Shown: in pieces, positions 53,004 to 62,217 of the stretch | Position numbering within the stretch: position 1 is the stretch's first letter | How the letters are laid out: each line of letters begins with the position of its first letter | Origin: JACVRW01 sp963765135 | Lineage (GTDB): Bacteria; Actinomycetota; Thermoleophilia; Solirubrobacterales; Thermoleophilaceae | Length of the DNA: 64,000 bases | Direction: 5' to 3' | Assembly: GCA_963765135.1 (NCBI GenBank) | Contig: CAVXUX010000002.1 | Location: 620,001 to 684,000 of the forward strand | Notes under the pieces: model-generated | Told to the model about the DNA's origin: nothing | What the model saw: only the letters and a program-made list of their open reading frames with translations | Database searches by the model: none | Program-made: the position numbers and the translations under genes

Positions 53004-53890
53004 CCCTGGACCCGCAGGCCGCCGCGTTCCTCACGCTGGCCGCCGACCAGCCGCCGCTCGACACGCTCACGCCCGACGAGGGGCGCGGGGTGATGCGCGA
53101 CGCGATCCCGGCGTTCGGCGAGCCCGCCGAGCTGGCCGATGTGCGCGACGCCACCGCCGCCGGAGTGCCCGTCCGCGTCTACCGGCCCGAGGCCGAGGGC
53201 GCGCTGCCGGCGATCGTCCACCTGCACGGCGGCGGCTGGGTGCTCGGCGACCTCGACACCCACGACGCGGTCTGCCGCGACCTCGCCGCCGGCTCTGGCT
53301 GCGCGGTGGTCGCGGTCGACTACCGCCTGGCGCCGGAGCACCCGTTCCCCGCCGCGCTCGAGGACTCGCTGGCAGTCGTGCGCGCGGTCGACGAGCTCGG
53401 CCTCGACCCCGAGCGCGTGGGCGTGTTCGGCGACAGCGCCGGCGGCGGCATGGCCGCGGTGATCGCACGCGAATTGCGCGCCGCGGTGCGACACCAGGCG
53501 CTCGTCTACCCGGTCTGCGACGCCCGCGTGGGCGCGACCGACAGCTACGTCCGCTACGCCGACGGCTACTTCATGACGGCCGGGGACATGCGCTGGTTCC
53601 TCGACCACTACGCGACCGGGGTCGACCCCGCCGATCCGCGCGTGTCGCCGCTGGCGGCGGACGACCTGACCGGCGCGGCGCCGGCGACGATCGTGCTCGC
53701 CGAGTGCGACCCGCTGCGCGACGAGGGCGTCGCGTACGCGCGCAAGCTCGAGCAGGCGGGGGTGGAGGTGGAGCTGCGCGAGTACCCGGGGCAGATCCAC
53801 CCGTTCGTGCTGCTGGCGGGCGTGATCGACGACGGGCGCGACGCGCGCGCGTTTGTCGCGCGGCGGCTGGGCGCGGCGCTACGCGGCTAG
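53000..53890 (+). CDS. Alpha/beta hydrolase fold-3 (hormone-sensitive lipase family) esterase
   Basis: A protein of 296 residues; the TTG at 53000 overlaps the upstream TGA. IVHLHGGGWVLGDLDTHDAV is the HGGG oxyanion motif, FGDSAGGGMAAVIA the nucleophile (GDSAGG), LAECDPLRDEG the Asp and YPGQIHPFVLLAG the His. These cytoplasmic carboxylesterases hydrolyse short-chain or aromatic esters. Convergent with the peroxiredoxin gene (12-bp overlap). Confidence 0.82.
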   Translation: MTLDPQAAAFLTLAADQPPLDTLTPDEGRGVMRDAIPAFGEPAELADVRDATAAGVPVRVYRPEAEGALPAIVHLHGGGWVLGDLDTHDAVCRDLAAGSGCAVVAVDYRLAPEHPFPAALEDSLAVVRAVDELGLDPERVGVFGDSAGGGMAAVIARELRAAVRHQALVYPVCDARVGATDSYVRYADGYFMTAGDMRWFLDHYATGVDPADPRVSPLAADDLTGAAPATIVLAECDPLRDEGVAYARKLEQAGVEVELREYPGQIHPFVLLAGVIDDGRDARAFVARRLGAALRG

Positions 53891-54346
53891 CTCGCGCAGC
53901 GCGCCGAGCACCAGCTCGTCGTGCTCCGCCGGCTTCACGTTGGGGAACACGCGCGCGACGTTGCCCTCCGGGTCCACCAGCACGCTCGAGCGCTGGTTGC
54001 CGAAGTAGGTCTTGCCGAACCTGTTCTTCTCGACCCAGACGCCGTACTGCTGGGCGACCTTGCCGCCCTCGTCCGAGAGGAGCGTGAACGCGAGCCCGTA
54101 CTTGTCGGCGAACTTGCGCAGGTCCTTCACGGAATCGGGTGAGACGCCCAGCACCACGGCGTTGGCCGCCTCGTAGTCGGCCGAGTGGTCGCGCGCGCTG
54201 CAGGCCTGCGCGGTGCACCCGGGCGTGTCGGCCTTGGGGTAGAAGTAGACGAGCGCCCAGCGGCCGCGCAGGTCGGACAGGGTGACCGGAGTGCCGTCCT
54301 GGTCGTCGAGCGTGAAGTCGGGTGCGGGCCCGCCGGGTTCGATCAT
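53879..54346 (-). CDS. bcp: Thioredoxin-dependent peroxiredoxin, Bcp/PrxQ type
   Basis: A protein of 155 residues. APDFTLDDQDGTPVTLSDLRGRW opens the fold, YFYPKADTPGCTAQACSARD holds the peroxidatic Cys and, five residues later, the resolving Cys of the alpha-2 type, and ARVFPNVKPAEHDELVL ends it. Reduces H2O2 and organic peroxides with thioredoxin. The ATG at 54346 overlaps the amidohydrolase stop (ATGA), so it is cotranscribed with a catabolic gene. Confidence 0.9.
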   Translation of the reverse strand: MIEPGGPAPDFTLDDQDGTPVTLSDLRGRWALVYFYPKADTPGCTAQACSARDHSADYEAANAVVLGVSPDSVKDLRKFADKYGLAFTLLSDEGGKVAQQYGVWVEKNRFGKTYFGNQRSSVLVDPEGNVARVFPNVKPAEHDELVLGALRELAA

Positions 54347-55233
54347 GAGCTGTTCCTTAGGTCTAGCAGGCGGGCGGCGTTCTCCTTGAGCACGAGCGGC
54401 CGCACCTCGTCGTCGATGTCGAGCTGCTCGAAGTCCCGCAGCCAGCGGTCCGGCGTGATCATCGGATAGTCCGACCCGAACAGGACCTGGTGCCTCAGCA
54501 GCGTGTTGGCGTACTGGACCAGCTGGGGCGGGAAGTACTTCGGCGACCAGCCCGACAGGTCGATGTAGACCTCCGGTTTGTGCATGGCGATCGAGAGCGC
54601 CTCGTCCTGCCAGGGGAACGACGGGTGGGCGAGCACGATCGGCATCTCGGGGAAGTCGGCGGCCACGTCGTCCACGTAGATCGGGTTGGAGTACTTCAGC
54701 CGCAGCCCGCCGCCGCCCGGCACGCCCGAGCCGATCCCGCTGTGGCCGGTGTGGAAGAGCGCCGGCAGCCGCGCGGCCGAGATGACCTCGTAGAGCGGAT
54801 AGGCGAGCTGGTCGTTCGGGAAGAACTGCTGGATGTTGGGGTGGAACTTGAAGCCACGGACGTGGTGGTCGTCGATCAGCCGCTGGGCGCGCTCGGGCGC
54901 GTCGGGGCGGTGCGGGTCGACGCTCGCGAACGGGATCATCACGTCGGCGTTGGCGGCGGCGACCTCGGCCACCTCCTCGTTCGCGACGGGCGGGCGCCCG
55001 CTGTGCGTCTCGAAGTCGACGGTGAACACCACGCACGCCATTCCGCGCTCGCGGTAGTAGGCGGCCACGTCCTCCGCGTTGGGCCGGTCGACCTTGCCGC
55101 GGAAGTAGCGCTCAGCCGCCGCGCGCAGCTCGGGGGGCATCGGGTCGTGGCCGTCGAGGCCCACCTCGACGTGCGTGTGCACGTCGATCGCGCTGACGCT
55201 GTCTACGTCGATCAAGGTATAAGTCCAAATCAT
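54343..55233 (-). CDS. Amidohydrolase_2 family metal-dependent hydrolase/decarboxylase
   Basis: About 296 residues. AIDVHTHVEV, FKFHPNIQQFFP, LFHTGHSGIGSG, VLAHPSFPWQDEAL and LFGSDYPMITPDRW are the metal ligands and signature blocks of the ACMSD/gamma-resorcylate-decarboxylase group (TIM barrel, one Zn). Members decarboxylate aromatic or vinylogous acids, or hydrolyse lactones. The start is uncertain: ATG at 55233 abuts the divergent ATG at 55234, and the TTG at 55215 is an alternative. Confidence 0.75.
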   Translation of the reverse strand: MIWTYTLIDVDSVSAIDVHTHVEVGLDGHDPMPPELRAAAERYFRGKVDRPNAEDVAAYYRERGMACVVFTVDFETHSGRPPVANEEVAEVAAANADVMIPFASVDPHRPDAPERAQRLIDDHHVRGFKFHPNIQQFFPNDQLAYPLYEVISAARLPALFHTGHSGIGSGVPGGGGLRLKYSNPIYVDDVAADFPEMPIVLAHPSFPWQDEALSIAMHKPEVYIDLSGWSPKYFPPQLVQYANTLLRHQVLFGSDYPMITPDRWLRDFEQLDIDDEVRPLVLKENAARLLDLRNSS

Positions 55234-56859
55234 ATGACTAGTGCCCAGCCGGGCGGCGCCACAGTGCGCGAGGCCGTCTTCGAGGTTCTCCGCCAGCGCG
55301 GGCTGACCACGGTGTTCGCCAATCCCGGCTCCACCGAGGTGACTTTCCTCGGCGGTCTGCCCGACGACTTCCGGTTCGTGTTGGCGCTGCACGAGGGGGC
55401 GCTGGTCGGAATGGCGAGTGGATACGCAATCGGCAGCGGCCAGCCCGCCTTCGTGCTCGTCCACACCACCGCCGGGCTCGGCAACGCGGTTTCAGCCCTG
55501 GCGACCGCGCGGGTCAACCGCGCGCCGCTGGTGGTGCTGATCGGCCAGCAGGACCGCCGCCACCTCGCCCAGGAGCCGTTCCTGGCGGGACGCCTGCACG
55601 GCCTGGCCGGCGAGTACCCGGTCTGGGTCGACCAGCCGGTGCGCCCCCAGGACGTGCCGGGCGCGCTGGCGCGGGCGTGGCACGAGGCGCGCACGGCCCG
55701 CGGCCCGGCGCTCGTGATCGTGCCGATGGACGACTGGCTGGCACCGGCCGGCGAGGCGCACGAGATCGCCGCGCCGGCGCGGCTCGTGCCGGCGCGCGCC
55801 GCCGAGCCGGCCGCGATCGCCGAGCTGGCCGACCTGATCGAGCAGTCGAGCTCGCCCGTGCTGGTGGTCGGCGCGGGCGCGGACGACCCCGACGCGTGGG
55901 CCGCCCTGGTCGAGCTGGCGGAGCGGCTGGCCTGCCCCGTCTGGCAGGAGGCATTCGGCGCGCGCGCTGGCTTCCCTCAGGACCACCCGCGCTTCGCCGG
56001 GCACCTGCCCGCCGGCCGCCGCCGGCTGCGCGACGCGCTCGCCGGCCACGACCTGGTGCTGGCGGTGGGGGCGCCGGTGTTCCGGCAGTACCCGTACGAG
56101 CCGGGGCCGCTGGTCGAGCCGGGCACGCGCGTGGCGCTCGTGACCGACGACCCAGCCGAGGCGCACCGCAGCCCGGTCGACCTTGCCGTGCTGGCGGCGC
56201 CGGCCGGTCTCTGCGCCGAGCTCGTGCGCGTGCTGCCGGAGCCGGCGGGCGCGGCCCCCAAGCCGATGGAGCGCCCGGCCGCGCCGGAGCCGCCGGCGGA
56301 GGGTCAGCCACTGCGCGCCGCGCACGTGCTGGCGGCGCTCGCCGAGCGCCTGCCACCCGACACCGTGCTCGTCGAGGAGGCACCGTCCTCGCGGCCGGAG
56401 CTGTTGGCGCGCGTGCCGGCACGGCAGCCGCTCGGGTTCCTGAGCGCGGCGATGGGCGGGCTGGGCTTCGGCCTGTCGGCGCCGATCGGCGTGCGGATGG
56501 CGCAGCCGAGCCGCCCGGTCGTGGCGGTGGTCGGGGACGGCTCGGCGATGTACACGATCCAGGCGCTCTGGAGCGCGGCCCGCTACGAGGTGGGGGTGGT
56601 CTTCGTCGTGCTCGCCAACGGCGGCTACCGAGTCATGGACCGGCTGGCCGAGGCGCAGGACGAGACCGCGCCGTGGCCCGCGTTCGGGGCGATCGACATC
56701 ACGGCGATCGCGCAGGCCCAGGGTTGCCCGGCGCGGCGCGTCGAGACGTTCGCGGAGCTGGAGGCGGCGCTCGACGAGGTGCTCGACGGGATCGGCGAGC
56801 GGCGCGAGCCGCTGCTGCTCGAAGTGGTCGTCGTGCCCGACAGCGAGTTCGTCGTCTAG
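55234..56859 (+). CDS. mdlC: Benzoylformate decarboxylase (TPP enzyme)
   Basis: A protein of 541 residues. FANPGSTEVTFL (Ser, ~33), LALHEGALVGMASGYA with the cofactor-activating Glu, VHTTAGLGNAVSALATARVNRAPLVVLIGQQ matching the BFD His70 region, and the TPP/Mg site GDGSAMYTIQALWSAARY...LANGGYRVM (~433-464) follow Pseudomonas MdlC closely. The second active-site His (His281 of MdlC) is replaced: the segment reads VFRQYPYEPG, with Tyr at that column by my alignment. It converts arylglyoxylates to aldehydes and CO2. Divergent from the amidohydrolase; its 3' end overlaps the kinase gene. Confidence 0.82.
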   Translation: MTSAQPGGATVREAVFEVLRQRGLTTVFANPGSTEVTFLGGLPDDFRFVLALHEGALVGMASGYAIGSGQPAFVLVHTTAGLGNAVSALATARVNRAPLVVLIGQQDRRHLAQEPFLAGRLHGLAGEYPVWVDQPVRPQDVPGALARAWHEARTARGPALVIVPMDDWLAPAGEAHEIAAPARLVPARAAEPAAIAELADLIEQSSSPVLVVGAGADDPDAWAALVELAERLACPVWQEAFGARAGFPQDHPRFAGHLPAGRRRLRDALAGHDLVLAVGAPVFRQYPYEPGPLVEPGTRVALVTDDPAEAHRSPVDLAVLAAPAGLCAELVRVLPEPAGAAPKPMERPAAPEPPAEGQPLRAAHVLAALAERLPPDTVLVEEAPSSRPELLARVPARQPLGFLSAAMGGLGFGLSAPIGVRMAQPSRPVVAVVGDGSAMYTIQALWSAARYEVGVVFVVLANGGYRVMDRLAEAQDETAPWPAFGAIDITAIAQAQGCPARRVETFAELEAALDEVLDGIGERREPLLLEVVVVPDSEFVV

Positions 56860-58295
56860 CGGTGGGCCGGCAGCCTGGCCCGCACCGTCGTCCCGCGGCC
56901 GGGCGCGCTGTCCACCTCGAGCCAGCCGTCGAGCGCGCCGACGCGGTCGGCCAGCCCGCGTAGGCCCGAGCCCGCGGCCATGTCGGCCGCGCCCGAACCG
57001 TCGTCCTCGATCTCGACCCAGATCAGGCCGTCACGCCATGTCACGCGCACCATCGCCTGGGTCGCGCCTGAGTGGCGGGCCACGTTGGTCAGCGCCTCGG
57101 AGACCACGAAGTAGGCGGCGGTCTCCACGGCCTCCGGCGCCCGCTCCGCCTCGTCGGCCTCGACCGTGACCGGCACCGTCGCCCGCTTGGCCAGTGCCTC
57201 CAGGGCCGGCACCAGCCCGCGGTCCGCCAGCACCGGCGGGTGCAGGCCGCGCGCCAGCTCGCGCAGCTCCTGCGTGGCGCCGGTCAGCTCGTCGGCGGCG
57301 CCTTCGAGCAGGTCGGCCGCCGCCTCCGGGTCGGTCGCCAGCTTCGTGCGGACCACCTGCAGCTCCAGCGCGAGCGCGACCAGCCGCTGCTGCGCTCCGT
57401 CGTGCAGGTCGCGCTCGACGCGCTTGCGCTCGGCGTAGCCGGCCTCGACGATGCGCCGGCGCGACTCGCGCAGCTCGGTGTCGAGGCGCACCAGCCGCGA
57501 GCGCACCACGCCCAGCCAGAAGGCGTAGGGCAGGGTCGCGAGCAGGAGCAGGGCACCGGCGAACACGTAGTCGTCGAAGTTGCCCTCCTCCGGGCCGATG
57601 TTGGTCGCCACCAGGGCGAGGATCACCAGCAGCGTCGCCCCGCCGGCCCACCAGACCGGCGCGTCGCGCACCCGCTCGACCGGGTCGCCCGACTCCCGGA
57701 TGCGGCGGACGAGGTGCCAGATCAGCGCGCCGAGCACGATCCCCGCGAGGACGCTCGAGATCGTGCTGCCCACGTTGTAGGCGTCCTGGTCGTTCCAGAT
57801 CAGGAGCGGGTTCTCGGGACAGTCCGGGCAGTCGTCGGAGACCGCGGGATCGAAGAAGACGATCCCGATCGCGGGGGCGACCGTGGTCACCAGGTAGCCG
57901 AGCCCGACGAAGCGGCGGTCCCACTTGCTCCGCAGCCGCCCGCTCGGGAACGCGAACAGCAGGTGGGTCAGGATCGCGAACGGGAGCGCGCCCAGCAGCG
58001 ACCCGGCGATGTACACGCCGGGAGCGTTCGAGCTGGACATGCCGGCGAGCACCCAGCTGAACGCGAGCGCCACCATCAACGGCCCGGTCAGGTTGTCGGG
58101 GCGGCGGTCCCACAGGTAGAGGCCGGTGCCGAGGAACGACCACGCCACCAGCAGCGACACCGCCGCGACCAGGCCCTTCAGGTTGGTGTGGTCGCTGGTG
58201 GCGATCACGGCGGCCATCAGCGCGCCCAGGACCACCCCCGCCGCACCCAGGGCGAGCAGGGCCCGGCGCAGGGGGTTCATGGGGACGGCCGTCAC
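56856..58295 (-). CDS. NarL-type sensor histidine kinase
   Basis: A protein of 479 residues from the GTG at 58295. About eight hydrophobic helices fill residues ~8-255, then the HisKA_3 dimerisation motif ERDLHDGAQQRLVALALELQVVR with the phosphorylated His, and an HATPase_c domain (SEALTNVARHSGATQ, VEIEDDGSGAADMAAGSGLRGLADRVGALDG). The start overlaps the stop of the extradiol dioxygenase gene (GTGA). No response regulator is encoded in the window, so the partner is elsewhere. Confidence 0.85.
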   Translation of the reverse strand: MTAVPMNPLRRALLALGAAGVVLGALMAAVIATSDHTNLKGLVAAVSLLVAWSFLGTGLYLWDRRPDNLTGPLMVALAFSWVLAGMSSSNAPGVYIAGSLLGALPFAILTHLLFAFPSGRLRSKWDRRFVGLGYLVTTVAPAIGIVFFDPAVSDDCPDCPENPLLIWNDQDAYNVGSTISSVLAGIVLGALIWHLVRRIRESGDPVERVRDAPVWWAGGATLLVILALVATNIGPEEGNFDDYVFAGALLLLATLPYAFWLGVVRSRLVRLDTELRESRRRIVEAGYAERKRVERDLHDGAQQRLVALALELQVVRTKLATDPEAAADLLEGAADELTGATQELRELARGLHPPVLADRGLVPALEALAKRATVPVTVEADEAERAPEAVETAAYFVVSEALTNVARHSGATQAMVRVTWRDGLIWVEIEDDGSGAADMAAGSGLRGLADRVGALDGWLEVDSAPGRGTTVRARLPAHR

Positions 58296-59219
58296 GTCCC
58301 GTAAGTGTGAAAGCTCTCCACGGTCTTGACACCCCACGCCTGGCCCTTCGCGCGCTCGGCCTCGGTCCAGACGGTGGGCTCGGGGTCGGGGTCGTAGACG
58401 AAGTAGCCGCCGTGGGTCACCTCGATGCGGTTGCCGCCCGGCTCGAAGCCGTACAGGAAGAACCCCTGCGCGATCGCGTGCTTCGACGGCGCGGCCTCGA
58501 TCTCGATGTCGTTGTCGAGGAACAGGTCGGCCGCGCGCAGGACCTCCTCGCGCGTGTCGACCCAGAACGCGAGGTGGTGCAGGCGGCCCTTCTGTCCCAG
58601 GGCGTCCTTGACGTAGATCAGCTCATGTGCGGCGATCGTGAGGCTCATCCAGGCGCCGGCCTCGGTGCCGTCGTCGAGCTCGATCCGCTCGTACAGACGG
58701 AAGCCGAGCACGTCCTCGGCGAACGCGCGGTTGGCCGCCACGTCGACGGCGAGCACGTTGACGTGGTCGAGCCGCTTGACGGCCGCTCCGCGGCCCACGT
58801 AGCGCTGAGGCTGGTTCTTGAGCGACGGGCGCAGGTGCTCCGGCGGGCGGTACTTCTCGGTCTCGAAGTAGAGCTCGAAGGCGTGGCCATCGGGGTCGGT
58901 GAAGCGGTAGGCCGGCCCGTGGCCCAGGTCGCCGTCGATCCAGCCCTGGCCGAGGCCGGCCGCCTCGATCGCTGCCACGCGGCGCTCGAGCGCCTCTGGA
59001 CTCCAGGCGCGCAGCGCCATGTGCCCGAGGCCGGCCCGCTCCGACTCGGTCAGCTTGAGGCTGTAGCGCTGGTAGTCGCCCCAGCCGCGCAGGAAGACCG
59101 ACTGGCCCTCGCGCGCCTCCACCTCCATGCCGAGCACCTGCTCGAAGAAGTGCAGGCTCTCGTCCGGCTTTGGCGTGAGCAGCTCGGCGTGGCCGATGTG
59201 GGCGACGTCGTGGACTCAC
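58292..59219 (-). CDS. Type I extradiol ring-cleavage dioxygenase, catechol 2,3-dioxygenase-like (frameshift at start)
   Basis: About 308 residues, two VOC modules. The C-terminal module has the Fe ligands: His in VKRLDHVNVLAVD, His in GRLHHLAFWVDTREEV and Glu in EPGGNRIEVTHGG; SKHAIAQGFFLYGFEPGGNRIEV and ERAKGQAWGVKTVESFHTYGT are typical of actinobacterial C23O. The conserved N-terminus HDVAHIGHAELLTP lacks a start codon; removing one base near 59215 creates GTGATC, a GTG overlapping the upstream stop (GTGA). Cleaves a catechol beside the hydroxyls. Confidence 0.82.
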
Positions 59220-59827
59220 TCGCCCTCCACGCGGGCGCGCAGGTTGTCGAGGTCGTAGGAGAGCTGGCCACTCTGCAGCTTCTCCCGCTTCACGGCCTCC
59301 TGCTCGAGCCGCGCCCGCGATGCCGCGAGCACCTCGTCCATGCGCTCCTGCCGGATGACCACCGCGCCGTCGGCGTCGAGGACCACCGTGTCGCCCGGCC
59401 GGATCGTCGCTCCGCCGACCTCGACGGGCTCGTCGATCGCGCCCACTTCGGTCTTGGTGGCGCCCCTGACGCGGATCCAGCGCGCCCAGATCGGCACGCC
59501 CAGCTCGCGCAGGTCCTCGGTGTCTCGCACCGCTGCGTCGACGAGCAGGGCCGCCACGCCGCGCTCCTTCGCCTGGGTCACGAGCAGGTCGCCGACCAGG
59601 GCCACGGGCTCGGGGTCGGGCATGGTCAACACGAGCACGTCGCCGGGCTGGGCGCGGTCCATGGCCGCGTGCACCATCAGGTTGTCGCCCTGGCCGCAGC
59701 GAACCGTGCGCGCGGGACCGGCCGCGCGCGAGCCCGGGATCAGCTGGTGGAGATCGAGGTCGATCAGCCCCTCGCGGCCGGACGCCTCGTAGACCGTGGC
59801 CGTGCCCAGCTCGGCGAGCTCGCTCAC
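59216..59827 (-). CDS. RraA-like protein, 4-carboxy-4-hydroxy-2-oxoadipate aldolase (LigK/ProA) type
   Basis: A protein of 203 residues from a GTG overlapping the GalB-like stop. GTATVYEASGREGLIDLDLHQLIPGSRAAGPARTVRC, the phosphate/pyruvate loop PGDVLVLTMPDPEPVALVGDLL and LLVDAAVRDTEDLRELGVPIWAR (R-D metal-binding motif) are shared by class II CHA aldolases, which split 4-carboxy-4-hydroxy-2-oxoadipate into pyruvate and oxaloacetate. RraA regulators of RNase E share the fold, but the catabolic neighbours favour the aldolase. Confidence 0.78.
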   Translation of the reverse strand: MSELAELGTATVYEASGREGLIDLDLHQLIPGSRAAGPARTVRCGQGDNLMVHAAMDRAQPGDVLVLTMPDPEPVALVGDLLVTQAKERGVAALLVDAAVRDTEDLRELGVPIWARWIRVRGATKTEVGAIDEPVEVGGATIRPGDTVVLDADGAVVIRQERMDEVLAASRARLEQEAVKREKLQSGQLSYDLDNLRARVEGE

Positions 59828-60535
59828 AGCTCCGTCAGCACCTGCGGCAGCACGCGCATGAACGCCTCGGCGTAGCGGATCTCCTTGTTGCCCGAGACCC
59901 GGCGAGCGTGGTTGGCGCGCTGCTCGGCGCGCTGGCCGTAGTAGGTCTGGAGGTAGCTCTGCGCCTTCATCTCCTCCATCGCCGCGCGCTTGCGGTCGAT
60001 CACCGGGGTGATGTCCACGAACGTCGTCGGCGTGAAGTTGCACAGCTCGGGCTGGTGTGGCTCGAACAGCAGCAGTTGGGGCGGCTGGATCGTGTCGAAG
60101 GCGCTCTCCACGCCCGCGCCCGCCGCCAGCGCCCGGGCCCGCTCGACCGCCGCGAACGCGACCGGGTGGTCGGGGTTGAAGGGGTCGCGGTCGGTGTGGG
60201 TGACGATGACGTCGGGCGCGGCCTCGCGGATGGCGTCGGTGAGGCGGGCCAGCGCCTCGCCCTCGACCTCGAGCGGGTAGTCGCCGAGGTCGAGGCAGCG
60301 GAAGTCGGCGTCCAGGTGCGCGGCGGCCCGCTCGGCTTCGGCGTGGCGGATGCGCTTCACGTTCTCGACGGTCTGGGCGGGCTCCTTCCAGAGCTCGCCG
60401 GACTCGCCGCGCTCGCCGTACGAGAGCGACAGCACGCTGGCGCTGCCGCCGTTGTGGGCGGTCAGCGCGAGCACGCCGCCGGCGCGCCAGACGAAGTCGG
60501 CCGCGTGGGCGCCGATCGCGAGCAGGCGCGGTCAC
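59824..60535 (-). CDS. PIG-L family protein, 4-oxalomesaconate hydratase (GalB)-like (frameshift near start)
   Basis: About 236 residues. LLAIGAHAADFVWRAGG is the AHxxD zinc motif of PIG-L deacetylases in the GalB variant, LSLSYGERGESGELW follows, and VIVTHTDRDPFNPDHPVAFAAV supplies the third ligand. GalB hydrates 4-oxalomesaconate in protocatechuate/gallate 4,5-cleavage, one step before the aldolase encoded next. An extra base near 60525 separates the GTG at 60535 from the conserved frame. Confidence 0.75.
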
Positions 60536-61443
60536 AGACCCGCGATCTTCCTCGTGTTGGTCACGGCCATCGTGCGCACCTCATCTTCGCCGAAGCCGGC
60601 GTCGAGCAGCCGGTCGGCCATCAGCGCCAGGCCGTCCTCGACGGGCGGGTTCTTCACCTGCCCGAGGTCGCTCGACAGCAGCGTGCGCTCGGCACCGACC
60701 GCCCGCGTGCCCTCCAGCCACTGCTCCCACGAGCACTTGCCGGTGTGGGGGGTGGTGAAGCAGCGCTCGATCCACGCGCCCAGGTCGGCCAGCTCGAGCT
60801 GCTCGTCGACCGAGAAGTCCTGGGCGGGGAAGTCGGGGTGGGTGACCACGACGTGCTCCACACCCGCCTCCCGGGCCGCTTTGACGATTGGGAACACCTC
60901 CGCGCGGCCGAGATGACCGGTCGCCAGCACCAAGCCGTGCTCCGCGATCACCTCGAGCACGAGACGCGTCTCGGGCAGCAGCGAGCCGTCGCCGTCGAGC
61001 GTCGGCGACCGGCGTCGCTCTGGATCCCGCGCTCGCTGAACTCGGCCTCGACCTTCGCCCACACCGGCAGGTTCGCCCCGGGCGGCTGGTGGGCGAGGTG
61101 CTCGCGCTCGGCGTGCGAGTCCGTCGTCGGCATCCAGACCACGCGCGCGCCCTCGCGCGCGGCGATCTCCACGGCCAGCGGGTTCATGCCGCCGATCGCG
61201 CGGTTGAGCACGATGGCGCCAAGCGCGGCGATCCCGGGAACCACGCCGCGCACCACCGCCGCGCGCTCGGCCGTCGAGGTGTAGTGGGACTTGAGCACGA
61301 AGCCGGACAGGCCCAGCTCCTCGAAGCGGCGCGCGAGCCCCACGTCGTCGATGCGCCGCTCGACCACGTCGGGTGCGATGTGCACGTGGACGTCGGCACC
61401 GCCGCGGACCAGCTCGCGGGCGCGCTCGAGACGGCCCGCTCAC
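60532..61443 (-). CDS. DUF6282/amidohydrolase-like metal-dependent hydrolase (two frame breaks)
   Basis: About 303 residues. GADVHVHIAPDVVERRIDDVGL (HxH), VLKSHYTSTAERA, MPTTDSHAERE and LATGHLGRAEVFPIV, with VTHPDFPAQDF and SSDLGQ, resemble the DUF6282 branch of amidohydrolases. The GTG at 61443 overlaps the upstream stop; an extra base near 61435 and a second break near 61008 (one base missing, or two extra) disturb the frame. By position it might hydrolyse a lactone such as a pyrone dicarboxylate, as LigI does; that is inference. Confidence 0.65.
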   Translation of the reverse strand: MSGPSRARPRAGPRRCRRPRAHRTRRGRAAHRRRGARAPLRGAGPVRLRAQVPLHLDGRARGGGARRGSRDRRAWRHRAQPRDRRHEPAGRGDRRARGRARGLDADDGLARRARAPRPPAARGEPAGVGEGRGRVQRARDPERRRSPTLDGDGSLLPETRLVLEVIAEHGLVLATGHLGRAEVFPIVKAAREAGVEHVVVTHPDFPAQDFSVDEQLELADLGAWIERCFTTPHTGKCSWEQWLEGTRAVGAERTLLSSDLGQVKNPPVEDGLALMADRLLDAGFGEDEVRTMAVTNTRKIAGL

Positions 61444-62217
61444 CGCCTGGCCTCGCTGCCGGCCAGCGAGCGCAGCCACGCCTCGCTGGCGGCCGCGACC
61501 CGCGGCTCGACGCCGAGCTCCTCGAGCATGGCCACGGCGGCGGCCATCTCGTCCACCCGCCTCCCGGCGTGCTGGCGGCTGCCCTCGACCAGCCGGCGCA
61601 CCAGCCGCGCGTCGGCGGCCGCCATCGTGGTCTCGATGTTGCGGTAGAGCCAGTCCTCGCAGCCGAGTCGCCCGGCGGCCTCGAGCGCCTCGCCGATCGC
61701 CGCCGCCTGGCCCTTCATGAACACGCTGCGCGCGAGCTTGCGGGCCGCCGCCGCGCCGGGCTCGGGGCCGACGCTCGTCACCGGCATCCCGAAGCGCTCG
61801 AAGGCGGCCGCGAAGCGCTCGGCGCCGTCGCCGGACGCCAGCGCCGGGGTGCGCACGCCCCAGTCGGGCACCGGCTCCATCAGCGCGACGTCCGCGAAGG
61901 CGACGCCGACCGCGGACGCCACGGCGCGCTTGAGCGCCGGCGGGGCGGTGTTGAGGTCGGCGTAGAGGCGAACCCGACGGCAGCGCGGGCGCCACCGTCT
62001 CGGCCACCTCGAGCGCCACGGCCGCCGTGTTCACGCTCAGGACGATGTCGGCCGGCGCGACCGCGGCGGGGGCGTCGGCGGCGGGCTCGACGCCGTCGGG
62101 CACGGGCTGGACCGGGTCGAAGCCGAGGACGCGCGCGCCGGCGGCGGCCAGGTCGCCGGCGATCGCCGAGCCGGCCTCGCCGAGGCCCAGAACGGCGATC
62201 GTCGGCGGCGCGGTCAC
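61440..62217 (-). CDS. 6-phosphogluconate-dehydrogenase-like NAD(P) oxidoreductase with DUF1932 (one frameshift)
   Basis: About 258 residues. IAVLGLGEAGSAIAGDLAAAG is the Rossmann loop of the beta-hydroxyacid dehydrogenase family, followed by VLSVNTAAVALEVAE; the C-terminal half (KLARSVFMKGQAAAIGEALEAAGRLG, TMAAADARLVRRLVEGSRQHAGRR) matches DUF1932. An extra base near 61973 splits LPSVRLYADLNTAPP. The GTG overlaps the GntR gene stop. It probably oxidises a hydroxy-acid intermediate. Confidence 0.75.
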
